Assembly: GCA_964449165.1 (NCBI GenBank)
Contig: CAYVAT010000020.1
Span: forward strand, 1 to 56,832
From: CAYSCW01 sp964449165
GTDB taxonomy: Bacteria; Acidobacteriota; Aminicenantia; Aminicenantales; Aminicenantaceae
Length of the DNA: 56,832 bases
Reading direction: 5' to 3'
Shown: one piece after another, positions 17,342-26,600 of the stretch
Layout of the letters: every line of letters starts with the position of its first letter
How positions within the stretch are numbered: the first letter of the stretch is position 1
The notes under the pieces: model-generated
Told to the model about the DNA's origin: nothing
What the model saw: only the letters and a program-made list of their open reading frames with translations
The model's database searches: none
Made by a program: the position numbers and the translations under genes

Positions 17342-17551
17342 AAAGATAAGCAGGATAATAGAGTGATGCCTGAGCGAATTTTTAATTTTTCTTATCCCTT
17401 ATTGAATACTCTTTTGTGCCAGAGGATAGCATAATGACTGAGGAGAATTTGTCAAGTTCACAGAGCCATGGAATCATCTACGTCCCCGTGATGAGCGGAG
17501 ATATTTCTAATTTCTTCCAAACAAGCTATGGGGAAATTATCGAAATAAATG

Positions 17552-17572
17552 GAAGAAATTGCATATTTCTTC
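17552..17572. promoter_or_regulatory. Operator-like dyad upstream of the efflux operon
   Basis: GAAGAAAT (17552-17559) and ATTTCTTC (17565-17572) form a perfect 8-base inverted repeat around TGCAT. It lies 72 bases before the first efflux gene, in the divergent spacer, next to AT-rich promoter-like sequence. Its position suits a repressor site, but no regulator gene is adjacent and no T-run follows. Confidence 0.35.
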
Positions 17573-17643
17573 GTCAAAATTTTGTAATATTATATGAGAG
17601 AAGACAATAAAAACGAAGAAAAATAGTAGAGAGGAGGTACAGA

Positions 17644-19203
17644 ATGAGGAAGAGAGTCTTTGGAGCTTCAGTCGTCCTGATTTTCATTTTGGCTACAGGG
17701 TTGTTTGCCCAGCAAAACAAGAAATCTCTTTCCCTGGAAGATTGCATCGTCGGCACCATGAAAAACAATCTTCATATTGCTGTCGAAGTTCTTAGCCCGG
17801 AGATTGCAGATCTATCCGTATCTCGGGCAAATGAAAAATTCATGCCATCTTTATCCTTCAGCTATAGCGACCAAGAGACAAACACTGCTGCTTACTCCTG
17901 GATTGATGCGGCAGATCAAGTTAGGTCAGCCTACAGAGACTACACAGTAGCTTTGAATCAGACCATTCCAACTGGAGGGAATCTCAGCATTTCACTCGAT
18001 TCATATAAAAATGACACCAACAGGAGCTTTCAGACTATCAATCCCAGATATGGAAGCACTTTAGATTTTAGTTTCAGCCAACCTCTTTTGAAGAATTTCG
18101 GATTCAGGATAAACCGAAGAGAAATTATCATTGCAAAAAACAATAGAGATATTTCCGAGAATCAGTTCCAGCAAGCTCTCCTGGATACCATATACAACGT
18201 TGAGGAAGCCTACTGGAATTTAGTCTACAGCATCGAGAACCTGAAGGTAAGAAGGCAGTCCTTGCAGCTAGCTCGGGATCTGCAGGAAGAAGACCAAAGG
18301 AAAATCGATGTGGGGACGCTGGCTCCCATAGAAATCTATACGGCCCAGTCCGAGGTGGCCAATCGGCAGGCTGACATCCTGGCTGCCGAGGCATTGGTCA
18401 AGAACAATGAAGACCGCCTGAAAACAATCATCAACCTTTCTGTATCCGAATATGGAGAACAGACAGAAATTTTTCCTTCTGATAAACCAGCTTTCGAGAA
18501 AAGAGAAATAAAACTGGAGGAGGCCCTGGCCACAGCTCTGGAAAACCGGCCAGATCTCAAATCTGCGAGGATCACCTTGAAAACCAGGGAGTTGAATGCA
18601 GGCTATGCAAAAAATCAGCTCCTTCCCGAGCTTAACTTCCAGGCTTCCTACTGGAGCCCTGCAATTTCGGGAGACCAGATTTTATATCTTGACAACGATC
18701 CTCTAACCCGGGTTATCGTAGGAAAAATTCATGGAACATCCACTACCGCGCTCAAAGATGCCTTTAAGTTTAAGTATAACAATTGGTCAATCAGCTTGAC
18801 TCTGAATATTCCTCTGAATACCATACTGTCGCGAGCAGAATATGCCCAGGCAAAAATCAGTCTGCAACAAGCTGTGCTGAGTTTGAAAGATCAGGAACAA
18901 CAAATATTCCTGGAAATTAAAACAGCCGTAAGAGCCGTCGATACCAACTATCAAAGAGTTCAAGCCTACAAAGCGGCAGGTGAACTAGCTCAAAAAAAGC
19001 TGGAAGCAGAGAAAGAGAAATTTAAAGTTGGAAAATCCACAAATTATTTCCTCCTGCTTTATCAAAGAGACGCAGCGGATGCCCAAATTGCTGAACTCAA
19101 GGCAATGGTTGATTACACTCTTTCATTGGCCCACTTGGATAGGGTCCTGGGTACAACATTCGAGACTAAGAATATAAAATTCTCTGATATTGCATTAAGA
19201 TAA
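17644..19203 (+). CDS. TolC-family outer-membrane efflux protein
   Basis: The 519-residue protein has a cleavable signal peptide (to about residue 23, ending FAQQ) and two repeated outer-membrane-efflux domains rich in long helices, with the typical start SLEDCIVGTMKNNLHIAV and a second repeat near LEEALATALENRPDLKSA. TolC-type trimers form a beta-barrel and periplasmic tunnel for RND pumps. The segment DFSFSQPLLKNFGFRINRREI is the usual family start of the first barrel hairpin. AGAGGAGG precedes the ATG. The adaptor and pump genes follow on the same strand, so the three probably make one envelope-spanning exporter. Confidence 0.93.
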   Translation: MRKRVFGASVVLIFILATGLFAQQNKKSLSLEDCIVGTMKNNLHIAVEVLSPEIADLSVSRANEKFMPSLSFSYSDQETNTAAYSWIDAADQVRSAYRDYTVALNQTIPTGGNLSISLDSYKNDTNRSFQTINPRYGSTLDFSFSQPLLKNFGFRINRREIIIAKNNRDISENQFQQALLDTIYNVEEAYWNLVYSIENLKVRRQSLQLARDLQEEDQRKIDVGTLAPIEIYTAQSEVANRQADILAAEALVKNNEDRLKTIINLSVSEYGEQTEIFPSDKPAFEKREIKLEEALATALENRPDLKSARITLKTRELNAGYAKNQLLPELNFQASYWSPAISGDQILYLDNDPLTRVIVGKIHGTSTTALKDAFKFKYNNWSISLTLNIPLNTILSRAEYAQAKISLQQAVLSLKDQEQQIFLEIKTAVRAVDTNYQRVQAYKAAGELAQKKLEAEKEKFKVGKSTNYFLLLYQRDAADAQIAELKAMVDYTLSLAHLDRVLGTTFETKNIKFSDIALR

Positions 19204-19235
19204 GAACTTCTTTTCATGATATATTATCCATAGCA

Positions 19236-19279
19236 ATGTCTGAAGAAAGTAAGAAGAATGTTTGAAGAAAGTAAGAAGA
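19236..19279 (+). repeat. Tandem 22-base direct repeat between efflux genes
   Basis: Two adjacent 22-base units (19236-19257 and 19258-19279) differ at one position and share TGAAGAAAGTAAGAAGA. They lie in the 125-base spacer between the TolC-type and adaptor genes. Each unit starts with ATG and is purine-rich, but no protein of useful length follows. Confidence 0.8.
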
Positions 19280-19328
19280 TAGAATGCAAGAGTCGTCCTC
19301 AGCACAGAAATGATCAGGGAGGGAAAAG

Positions 19329-20549
19329 GTGAAAAAAAGAAAAGTCATACTGATAGTCATCATCATCATCGTTGCTCTGACCGGGTGGCAGGTTTATCGA
19401 AAGGTTTTTAAATCAGGCAAAGGATTAGGCAATCAGAACGGGGCAATGCCTGTTGCTGTCGAGATAACGGCTGTACAAAAAGCCACCATTCGTGATTACG
19501 GGAACTTCACAGGAACTCTGGTTCCCAAATCTCAATTCATAATTGCCCCTAAAATCTCTGGAAGATTAGAAAGACTTATGGTCAACATCGGGGACAGGAT
19601 CACACGCGACCAGTTGATCGCGGAACTCGATGATGAAGAATACAGCCAACAGGTTATCCAAGCCGAGGCAGATTTAAAAGTGGCTCAAGCCAATCTCGAG
19701 GAATCACTGAGTTCTCTGAATGTTGCCAAGCGCGAATTGGAGAGAATTGAGGAACTTCATAAAAGAGGGATTTCAGCCGATTCAGAACTCGATTCGGCAA
19801 AAGGCCAATTCGCTGCGCAGGACGCAAAATACAAAGTAGCCCAGGCCCAGGTAGACCACAAAGAAGCCGCCTTGGAAGCAGCAAAAGTCCGTCTGTCCTA
19901 TACAAAAATAAGAGCAACCTGGGAAGATGGCAGCAATTCCAGAGTCGTTGGAGAGCGGTTTGTTGATGAGGGAGCCATGCTCACGGCCAATTCTGCCATC
20001 CTCTCCATCCTTGAGATCAACCCATTGTTAGCCGTCATTCACATCACAGATAAAGACTATTTCAGGGTCAAGAAAGGCCAAAACGCGATTGTTAACTCAG
20101 ATGCCAGCCCGGGCAGTTCTGTCTCTGGAGAGATCGTCCGCATGGCTCCGCTGTTGAAAGAAACCTCAAGAGAAGCAAGGGTCGAGATCGAAATTCCCAA
20201 CTCGAAGGAACTTTTCAAACCCGGGATGTTCGTCAACGTCCAGATAGAGTTTGCCACTCACAGCGATGCAACCATAGTCCCGGTGAGTTCTGTCGTTAAA
20301 CGGGACAACCAACAGGGAGTATTTCTGGCAGATGTTGAGCATAAAACGGCTCAGTTTATTCCTGTTAAGGTTGGGATCACCAGTGGCGAGTTGGCAGAAA
20401 TTATTGACCCTCCTTCCCTCTCAGGATCCGTTGTGACTCTGGGGCAGCACCTTCTTGTGCATGGAAGTCCCATCATCCTCCCCCAGGAAGGAGAAGGATC
20501 ATCCCCTCCTGAACATCCTGCTCCACAGGATGCAAAAGGAAGCAGCTAA
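19329..20549 (+). CDS. RND efflux periplasmic adaptor (HlyD/MFP family)
   Basis: This 406-residue membrane-fusion protein has one N-terminal membrane anchor (ILIVIIIIVALTGWQVY), a split lipoyl domain (around residues 60-95 and 190-230), a coiled-coil hairpin of about 100 residues (QVIQAEADLKVAQANLEESL onward), a beta-barrel domain and a membrane-proximal domain. Such adaptors bridge the inner-membrane pump and the TolC tunnel. The GTG start is well placed behind GGGAGGG. The tail is proline- and serine-rich (EGSSPPEHPAPQDAKGSS) and probably disordered. The pump gene starts 20 bases downstream, so the two are almost certainly co-transcribed. Confidence 0.93.
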   Translation: MKKRKVILIVIIIIVALTGWQVYRKVFKSGKGLGNQNGAMPVAVEITAVQKATIRDYGNFTGTLVPKSQFIIAPKISGRLERLMVNIGDRITRDQLIAELDDEEYSQQVIQAEADLKVAQANLEESLSSLNVAKRELERIEELHKRGISADSELDSAKGQFAAQDAKYKVAQAQVDHKEAALEAAKVRLSYTKIRATWEDGSNSRVVGERFVDEGAMLTANSAILSILEINPLLAVIHITDKDYFRVKKGQNAIVNSDASPGSSVSGEIVRMAPLLKETSREARVEIEIPNSKELFKPGMFVNVQIEFATHSDATIVPVSSVVKRDNQQGVFLADVEHKTAQFIPVKVGITSGELAEIIDPPSLSGSVVTLGQHLLVHGSPIILPQEGEGSSPPEHPAPQDAKGSS

Positions 20550-20569
20550 GTGCAACCAGGAGAACAAAG

Positions 20570-23500
20570 ATGAAGCTATCGAAATTTTCGGTCTATCACC
20601 CGATATTCACAACTATGATTTTTCTGATCGTGATTATACTGGGCGGAGTATCTTTCAGTCGTCTTCCGATTGACCTCATGCCAGATATCACCTATCCCAC
20701 TCTCAGCCTCTTTTCATCCTATGGAAATGCAAGTCCTGAAGAGATGGAAGAGTTAATAACCCGGCCTATCGAGGAAGCCATGGCTGCAGTTCCTGGTGTG
20801 GAAGAGATTTCATCAATTTCTTCTGAGGGCAGCAGCAGAGTGCGCATTTCCTTTGGCTGGGGAATCGATCTGGATGCCGCTTCAAACGATATTCGAGACC
20901 GGTTGGATCGAATAATCTCCTCTCTTCCGGAAGACGTCGAGCGGCCCAGGCTGCGCAAATTTGACCCTGCAAGCTTCCCGATTCTCATCATGGGAGCAGC
21001 TTCTGACCTGGACCCAATTCAAACAAGGCGCATCATCGATGACCAGATCAAGTATCGTATCGAGCGTGTGCCAGGAGTGGCTTCCCTGGATATCTGGGGA
21101 GGACTCGAACGAGAGATACATGTCAATCTTCAACCAGATAAGATAAAAGCTCTCGGACTTCCTTTAGACCTGATCCTCAATAAAATAAGATCTGAGAATG
21201 TGGATGTTCCGGCCGGCACAATCGAGCGAGGTAACTTTGAGGTACTCATCCGTACTCCGGGTGTGTACACTAATCTTGAAGAAATAGGGAATACTGTGAT
21301 TGCCATCAGGGATGGTGTTCCCATTCAACTCAAAGAGATCGCCAGTGTGGAGGATTCCTGGCAAAAAATCAGGCGGATCGTTCTGGTCAACGGGAAACCA
21401 GGAATTCGACTCTCTATCAGTAAGCAATCAGGCAAAAACACGGTGCAGGTTGCTCAAGCTGTCCTAAAAGAAATAGAGAGCATTCACCGGGACATTCCTC
21501 AGATTACCCTAACACCGATCATAGACTCATCCAAGTATATACAGAATTCGATTTCCAATGTCGGCAGAGCTGCAGTTTACGGAGGACTCCTGGCTGTTCT
21601 GGTCCTGCTCTTTTTCTTGCGGAGTTTTCGAAGCACGACCGTTATTGCCACTGCTATCCCGATTTCAATCATTGCAACGTTCGCCCTGATCTACTTCGGC
21701 GGATTTACTTTAAATATCATGACACTCGGAGGGCTTGCCTTGGGAATCGGCATGCTGGTAGACAACGCCATCGTTGTCCTGGAAAACATCTACAGGCTTC
21801 AGGAATCAGGCGAAAAACCCATCAAGGCAGCCATCAACGGCACAGGGGAAGTCACCTCTGCGATTATCGCCAGCACGTTAACCACTCTTGCTGTTTTTCT
21901 GCCATTAATTTTCCTCAGAGGCATGTCAGGAATCATGTTCAGACAGCTTTCCTATGTCATTGCTTTTGCGCTTTTCTGCTCCTTAATCGTTGCCCTCACT
22001 CTCGTGCCCATGCTTTCGAGCAAGGTTCTCCGTGTCACAAATCTAGCAAATTCAACTAAAAAATCATTGAGGCTGAAGCTATTCCAGATAAGCGGACAAT
22101 TTTTTATTAACCTGGAAAAAAGATACAAGGAGCTGCTCCATTATGCCCTGAATCATCGCCTTCTTGTGCTTGGAATAGCCTTTTTACTCTTCATCGGAAG
22201 TCTTTCGCTCGTCCGGCTTGTGGGCAGCGAGTTTATGCCATCAGCAGATGAAGGGGAGGTGCGCGTCACCGGAGAGATGGAGGTAGGAACCCGCCTTGGA
22301 ATCATTGACGATAAATTCAGGACTATTGCAGCAATCGTGGAGAAGAATGTTCCTGAAATAGAAAGTATGGTAGAGAGCATAGGGGGGTCAAGCTTCCGCG
22401 GAACCGGCTCACACGTAGGAGAGATGAGGATTTCCCTTGTTCCTCAATCTAAACGGTCACGATCCAGCGAAGAAATTGCAGCCGACCTCCGAGGGAAGCT
22501 CACAGGCATTCCAGGAGTAATTACACGGACCAGAGCAGGACAGGGATTTTTTCTCCTTAGGATGGGTACCAGCGGCGGTGACCAGGTCCAAATCGAAATA
22601 AGAGGCTATGATTTGGAAATAGCAGACATCCTTGCCCAACAGGTAAAGTCATTGATAGAGAATGTTAAAGGTATCACTGACGCTCAGGTGAGTCGCGAGA
22701 CAGGTACTCCAGAGGAGATTATTGTCACCGACCGGCAAAAGGCTGCTGATATGAAGCTCACGGTCTCTCAGATTGCTAATACCCTTGAAACATTCCTCAC
22801 CGGAACCCGGGCGAGCAACTTTCGAGAGGCTGGGGACGAATTCTGGATTCGGGTAAAGGTCAAAGATGCTGAAAAAATGAGCCTGGATGACCTCCTGGAT
22901 CTGACTCTCACCAATAGCGACGGACTTCCTGTGATGTTGAAGAATGTAGTAAATGTGAGACCAAGAAAAGGTCCGGTCCGGATTGAGCGTAAGGACCAGG
23001 AACGCATCATCACCGTTTCTGCAAACATAAGCGGACGGGATATGGGTTCGATTATGGCCGATATCCGCGATAGAATGCATACTCTTCCAGTGCCCAGGGA
23101 GTTCACCATTGTCTTTTCCGGCGATTACGAAGAACAACAGAAGGCCTTTCGGGAATTGTTATTCGGCCTCATTCTGGCTCTGATGCTTGTTTACATGGTT
23201 ATGGCCTCCCTTTATGAATCGCTCCGTGACCCTTTTGTGGTCATGTTTTCCATACCACTGGCTGCAATCGGAGTTATCTTGATGCTGTTTTTCACCAATA
23301 CCACACTCAACGTCCAGTCCTATATTGGCTGCATAATGCTGGGTGGAATCGTTGTCAATAATGCCATACTGCTTGTGGATTACACGAACCTTCTTCGTCG
23401 CCGTGATAAAATGCCTCTTCGTGAAGCGATTGAAGAGGCAGGCCGACGCAGGCTGCGCCCGATATTGATGACAGCTACCACCACAATCATGGCCTTGATT

Positions 23501-23662
23501 CCCTTGGCCCTTGGAATCCATGAGGGAGGAGAGGCCCAGGCCCCTTTGGCCAGGGCTGTCATCGGAGGGCTGCTCAGTTCAACCCTCATCACACTGGTCA
23601 TCATACCAGTTGTGTACTCGATCTTCGAAGGGATGGGGAAGAAGAAAAGAGTGCTCAGTTGA
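20570..23662 (+). CDS. RND efflux pump, HAE1/AcrB family
   Basis: The 1030-residue protein has the RND topology of twelve membrane helices with two large periplasmic loops. The N-terminus (SVYHPIFTTMIFLIVIILGG) and fourth helix (GGLALGIGMLVDNAIVVLEN) fit the hydrophobe/amphiphile exporter-1 branch. The proton-relay pair that is DD in AcrB is DN here, and the tenth-helix lysine position reads VVNNAILLVDYTN; both are common in this branch outside Proteobacteria. It is proton-driven and exports drugs, detergents or cell-made amphiphiles. AGGAGA precedes the ATG. It ends 11 bases before the convergent sensor-kinase gene. Substrate not predictable. Confidence 0.95.
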   Translation: MKLSKFSVYHPIFTTMIFLIVIILGGVSFSRLPIDLMPDITYPTLSLFSSYGNASPEEMEELITRPIEEAMAAVPGVEEISSISSEGSSRVRISFGWGIDLDAASNDIRDRLDRIISSLPEDVERPRLRKFDPASFPILIMGAASDLDPIQTRRIIDDQIKYRIERVPGVASLDIWGGLEREIHVNLQPDKIKALGLPLDLILNKIRSENVDVPAGTIERGNFEVLIRTPGVYTNLEEIGNTVIAIRDGVPIQLKEIASVEDSWQKIRRIVLVNGKPGIRLSISKQSGKNTVQVAQAVLKEIESIHRDIPQITLTPIIDSSKYIQNSISNVGRAAVYGGLLAVLVLLFFLRSFRSTTVIATAIPISIIATFALIYFGGFTLNIMTLGGLALGIGMLVDNAIVVLENIYRLQESGEKPIKAAINGTGEVTSAIIASTLTTLAVFLPLIFLRGMSGIMFRQLSYVIAFALFCSLIVALTLVPMLSSKVLRVTNLANSTKKSLRLKLFQISGQFFINLEKRYKELLHYALNHRLLVLGIAFLLFIGSLSLVRLVGSEFMPSADEGEVRVTGEMEVGTRLGIIDDKFRTIAAIVEKNVPEIESMVESIGGSSFRGTGSHVGEMRISLVPQSKRSRSSEEIAADLRGKLTGIPGVITRTRAGQGFFLLRMGTSGGDQVQIEIRGYDLEIADILAQQVKSLIENVKGITDAQVSRETGTPEEIIVTDRQKAADMKLTVSQIANTLETFLTGTRASNFREAGDEFWIRVKVKDAEKMSLDDLLDLTLTNSDGLPVMLKNVVNVRPRKGPVRIERKDQERIITVSANISGRDMGSIMADIRDRMHTLPVPREFTIVFSGDYEEQQKAFRELLFGLILALMLVYMVMASLYESLRDPFVVMFSIPLAAIGVILMLFFTNTTLNVQSYIGCIMLGGIVVNNAILLVDYTNLLRRRDKMPLREAIEEAGRRRLRPILMTATTTIMALIPLALGIHEGGEAQAPLARAVIGGLLSSTLITLVIIPVVYSIFEGMGKKKRVLS

Positions 23663-23673
23663 AACAGGTAAAA

Positions 23674-26600
23674 TCAAACATGAAAAGTAATCTTAAATGC
23701 TGTGCCGCGCTTTCTTTGAATTTGGAGAGAACCATCAAGCTGCTCTACCAAATCATTGACCAGCTGGAGACCCAGTGATTTAGCCTTGCGGAAATCAAAA
23801 TCCTTGGGTAAACCCACTCCATTATCACTGATAATCAGTTTGACCTCTCCCTTACCGTTTGAAGATAGAGAGAGGCAAATCTTACCCCCTTTTCTGCTAA
23901 CTCTCTCCTCAGGGAAGGCATGCTTGAGAGAATTTGAAACGAGTTCATTGATGATTAATCCCAGCGGAATCGCTGTGTTGACATCAAGGTACAGTTTATT
24001 CAAATCCAGCTTAATATCTATATCTTCCATACCTACTCTATACACAGAAAATAAATTCCCCGTCAGGCTCCTGACATAATCAGAGAAGTCAATTCTTGCC
24101 AAGTCTTCAGATTGATACAGTTTTTCGTGAATGAGCGCCATTGATCTAATGCGGTCCTGACTCGCTTTATACAGCTGTTGCATTTTCTTATTCTTCACTT
24201 GCCATGACTGAAGTCTGAGTAGACTGGAAATAATCTGCATGTTGTTCTTGACGCGGTGATGGATCTCTTTCAAGAGCACCTCTTTTTCTTTGAGCGACAG
24301 ATTAAGCCTCTCTTCTACCCGCTTGCGTACGGTTATTTCTCTCTGGGCTTCCTGGTAAAGTCGAGCGTTCTCAATGGCCGTGGCAATTTGGGTACTGAGC
24401 GTCTCCATGGCAGCCACATCACTTTCATTGAATGCATTCAAATGGTTACTCTGTATATCAAGCACACCGATGACCTTATCTCCGCTCTTGATCGGAACCG
24501 AAAGCTCCGACCTTGTTATCTCTTCTCCTTTACGGATGTAGTTAGGATTGTCATTTACGTTACCACTCCAATGAGTTTTCCCGCTTGCTGCTGCATGGCC
24601 AATCATCCCCTCCCCCAAGGCGACAGAAAGATCCTTGGGCATGATCTCAGCGTGACCTCCTGCAATCGCCTTCAAGGTCAGATGCTTGTTTTCCTTATCA
24701 AAGAGCATCAACATCACACCATAGTAACTAAAAGTATGACACACTGTATTCACAATGACAGATAAGAGTTCATTCAGTTCAAGCTCTCCACTCACACGCT
24801 TGCCTACTTCATATATCAATGAGGCTTGAGCCGCCCGGTGCTCTGCCTCCTGTTCAAGTTTCTTTCGCTCTATGATTTCCTGTTCCAGTTCAGAAGTACG
24901 CTTCTCTACCCGTACTTCAAGTTGAATATTTCTTTCTCTGATAGCATGAGTTCTCACTTTATAAGCCATACTGATCATCAATAAGACAGTTATTAGCATA
25001 GAACCTCTAAACCACCAGGTCTGCCAGAAGGGGGGTATAACTTTTATTCTCAACGATACACCTTCTTCGTTCCATACTCCGTCGTTGTTTGAGCCCTTGA
25101 CCTTAAAAACATACTCTCCGGGAGGGAGATTGATGTAAGTAGCAAAGCGCCTGTTCCCCACATAATTCCAATCTTTATCAATCCCGCTCATCATATAAGC
25201 ATATCTGTTTTTTTCGGGCGTATCATAATTCAAGGACGCAAACTCAAAGGAAAAAACATCATCTTTATAAGATAGTTCTACGCCTTCAGCTTCTGTGATG
25301 GATTTTTTCAGAATAGAACGTCCATCTGTCCCCTTTCCTACTGGAACAGATTTATTAAATACCTGAAAATCTGTAATCACAACAGGAGGAATATATGGAT
25401 TATCCTTTATTCTGTCCGGATAAAACGTATTAAAGCCGTTGGTGCCGCCAAAAAACATTTCGCCTTTACGGGTTTTCAGTGCAGCACCATTCTTAAAAAG
25501 ATTACCCTGAAGTCCTTCATTGAGGTCATAATTTCTAAAATTTTCTGTCAAGGGATTGAATCTAGACAATCCCTTGTCTGTGCTAAGCCAGAGATTGCCC
25601 TGATTATCTTCTAACATACCATTGATGACATCGTTGGGAAGCCCATCCTCGATGCGATAACATGTAAATGTCTTATTCTCTTTGATAAACTCATTTAAGC
25701 CACTTGCTGTTCCAATCCATAACCTGCTTTGACTGTCTTCAATAATCGAAAAAATCCGATCGCCGCTGAGACTTTTAGGGTCATTCACATCATGTCTATA
25801 ATGAACAAAAGTCTTGCTCTCCCTATGGTAACAATTTAAGCCTCCATCATAAGTGCCAATCCACAGGTCTCCTTTGCTATCCTCGAATATCGAATAGACC
25901 GAATCACTGGAAAGGCTGTCGGGATCATCCTCATCATGCCTGTAATGAATGAATGTGCCCTTTGTTCTGTCGAGCAAGTTTAATCCCCCCTTATTGGTTC
26001 CAATCCATAAATTTCCCTTTCTGTCTTCATAAATGGCCCTGACATCATTATCACTCAAGCTCCCAAGGTTATTCACATCATGTTTATAATGAATAAAAGT
26101 GTTATTTTTCCGATTGAAGCGGTTGAGCCCTCCGGCATAAGTACCAATCCACAGATTTCCTTTTTTGTCTCCTGCAAGGGACAGGATAACATTATCACTC
26201 AAGCTATTTTTGTCTTTTGCGTCGTGCTGGTAAGAAACAAAAGAGTCATCATTCCTGTCAAAGAAGACCAGCCCTCCGCCATCCGTTCCAATCCAGACAC
26301 CACCGCTTCTGTCTTCACAGAATGACAGGATGACATTATTTTTCTGAGAGCTTTGGTCAAGAGTCAGTCTATAATAAGCAAATTTCTCGTTATCTCTGTT
26401 AAAAAAATTAACGCCGCCGTTGTAGGTACCTACCCAGATAGTACCGCTATCTTCCTCATAGATGCACTCAACAGAATTATGACTCAGACTTCTTGTGTTT
26501 TGAGTATCATTTTCAAAATGAACAAAGACTCCTTTTTCCCTATCAAACAGGTTTAGCCCTCCAGTTTCTGTACCTACCCAGAGATTGCCGTTATGGTCTT

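Noticed and set aside
17416..17610. 64-residue plus-strand frame before the efflux operon
   Set aside because: It overlaps the dyad and promoter-like region, has no clear ribosome site, and shows no recognisable protein pattern.
20570..23662. DN instead of DD in the RND proton relay
   Set aside because: This variation is common in HAE1 pumps outside Proteobacteria, so it is not evidence of loss of function.
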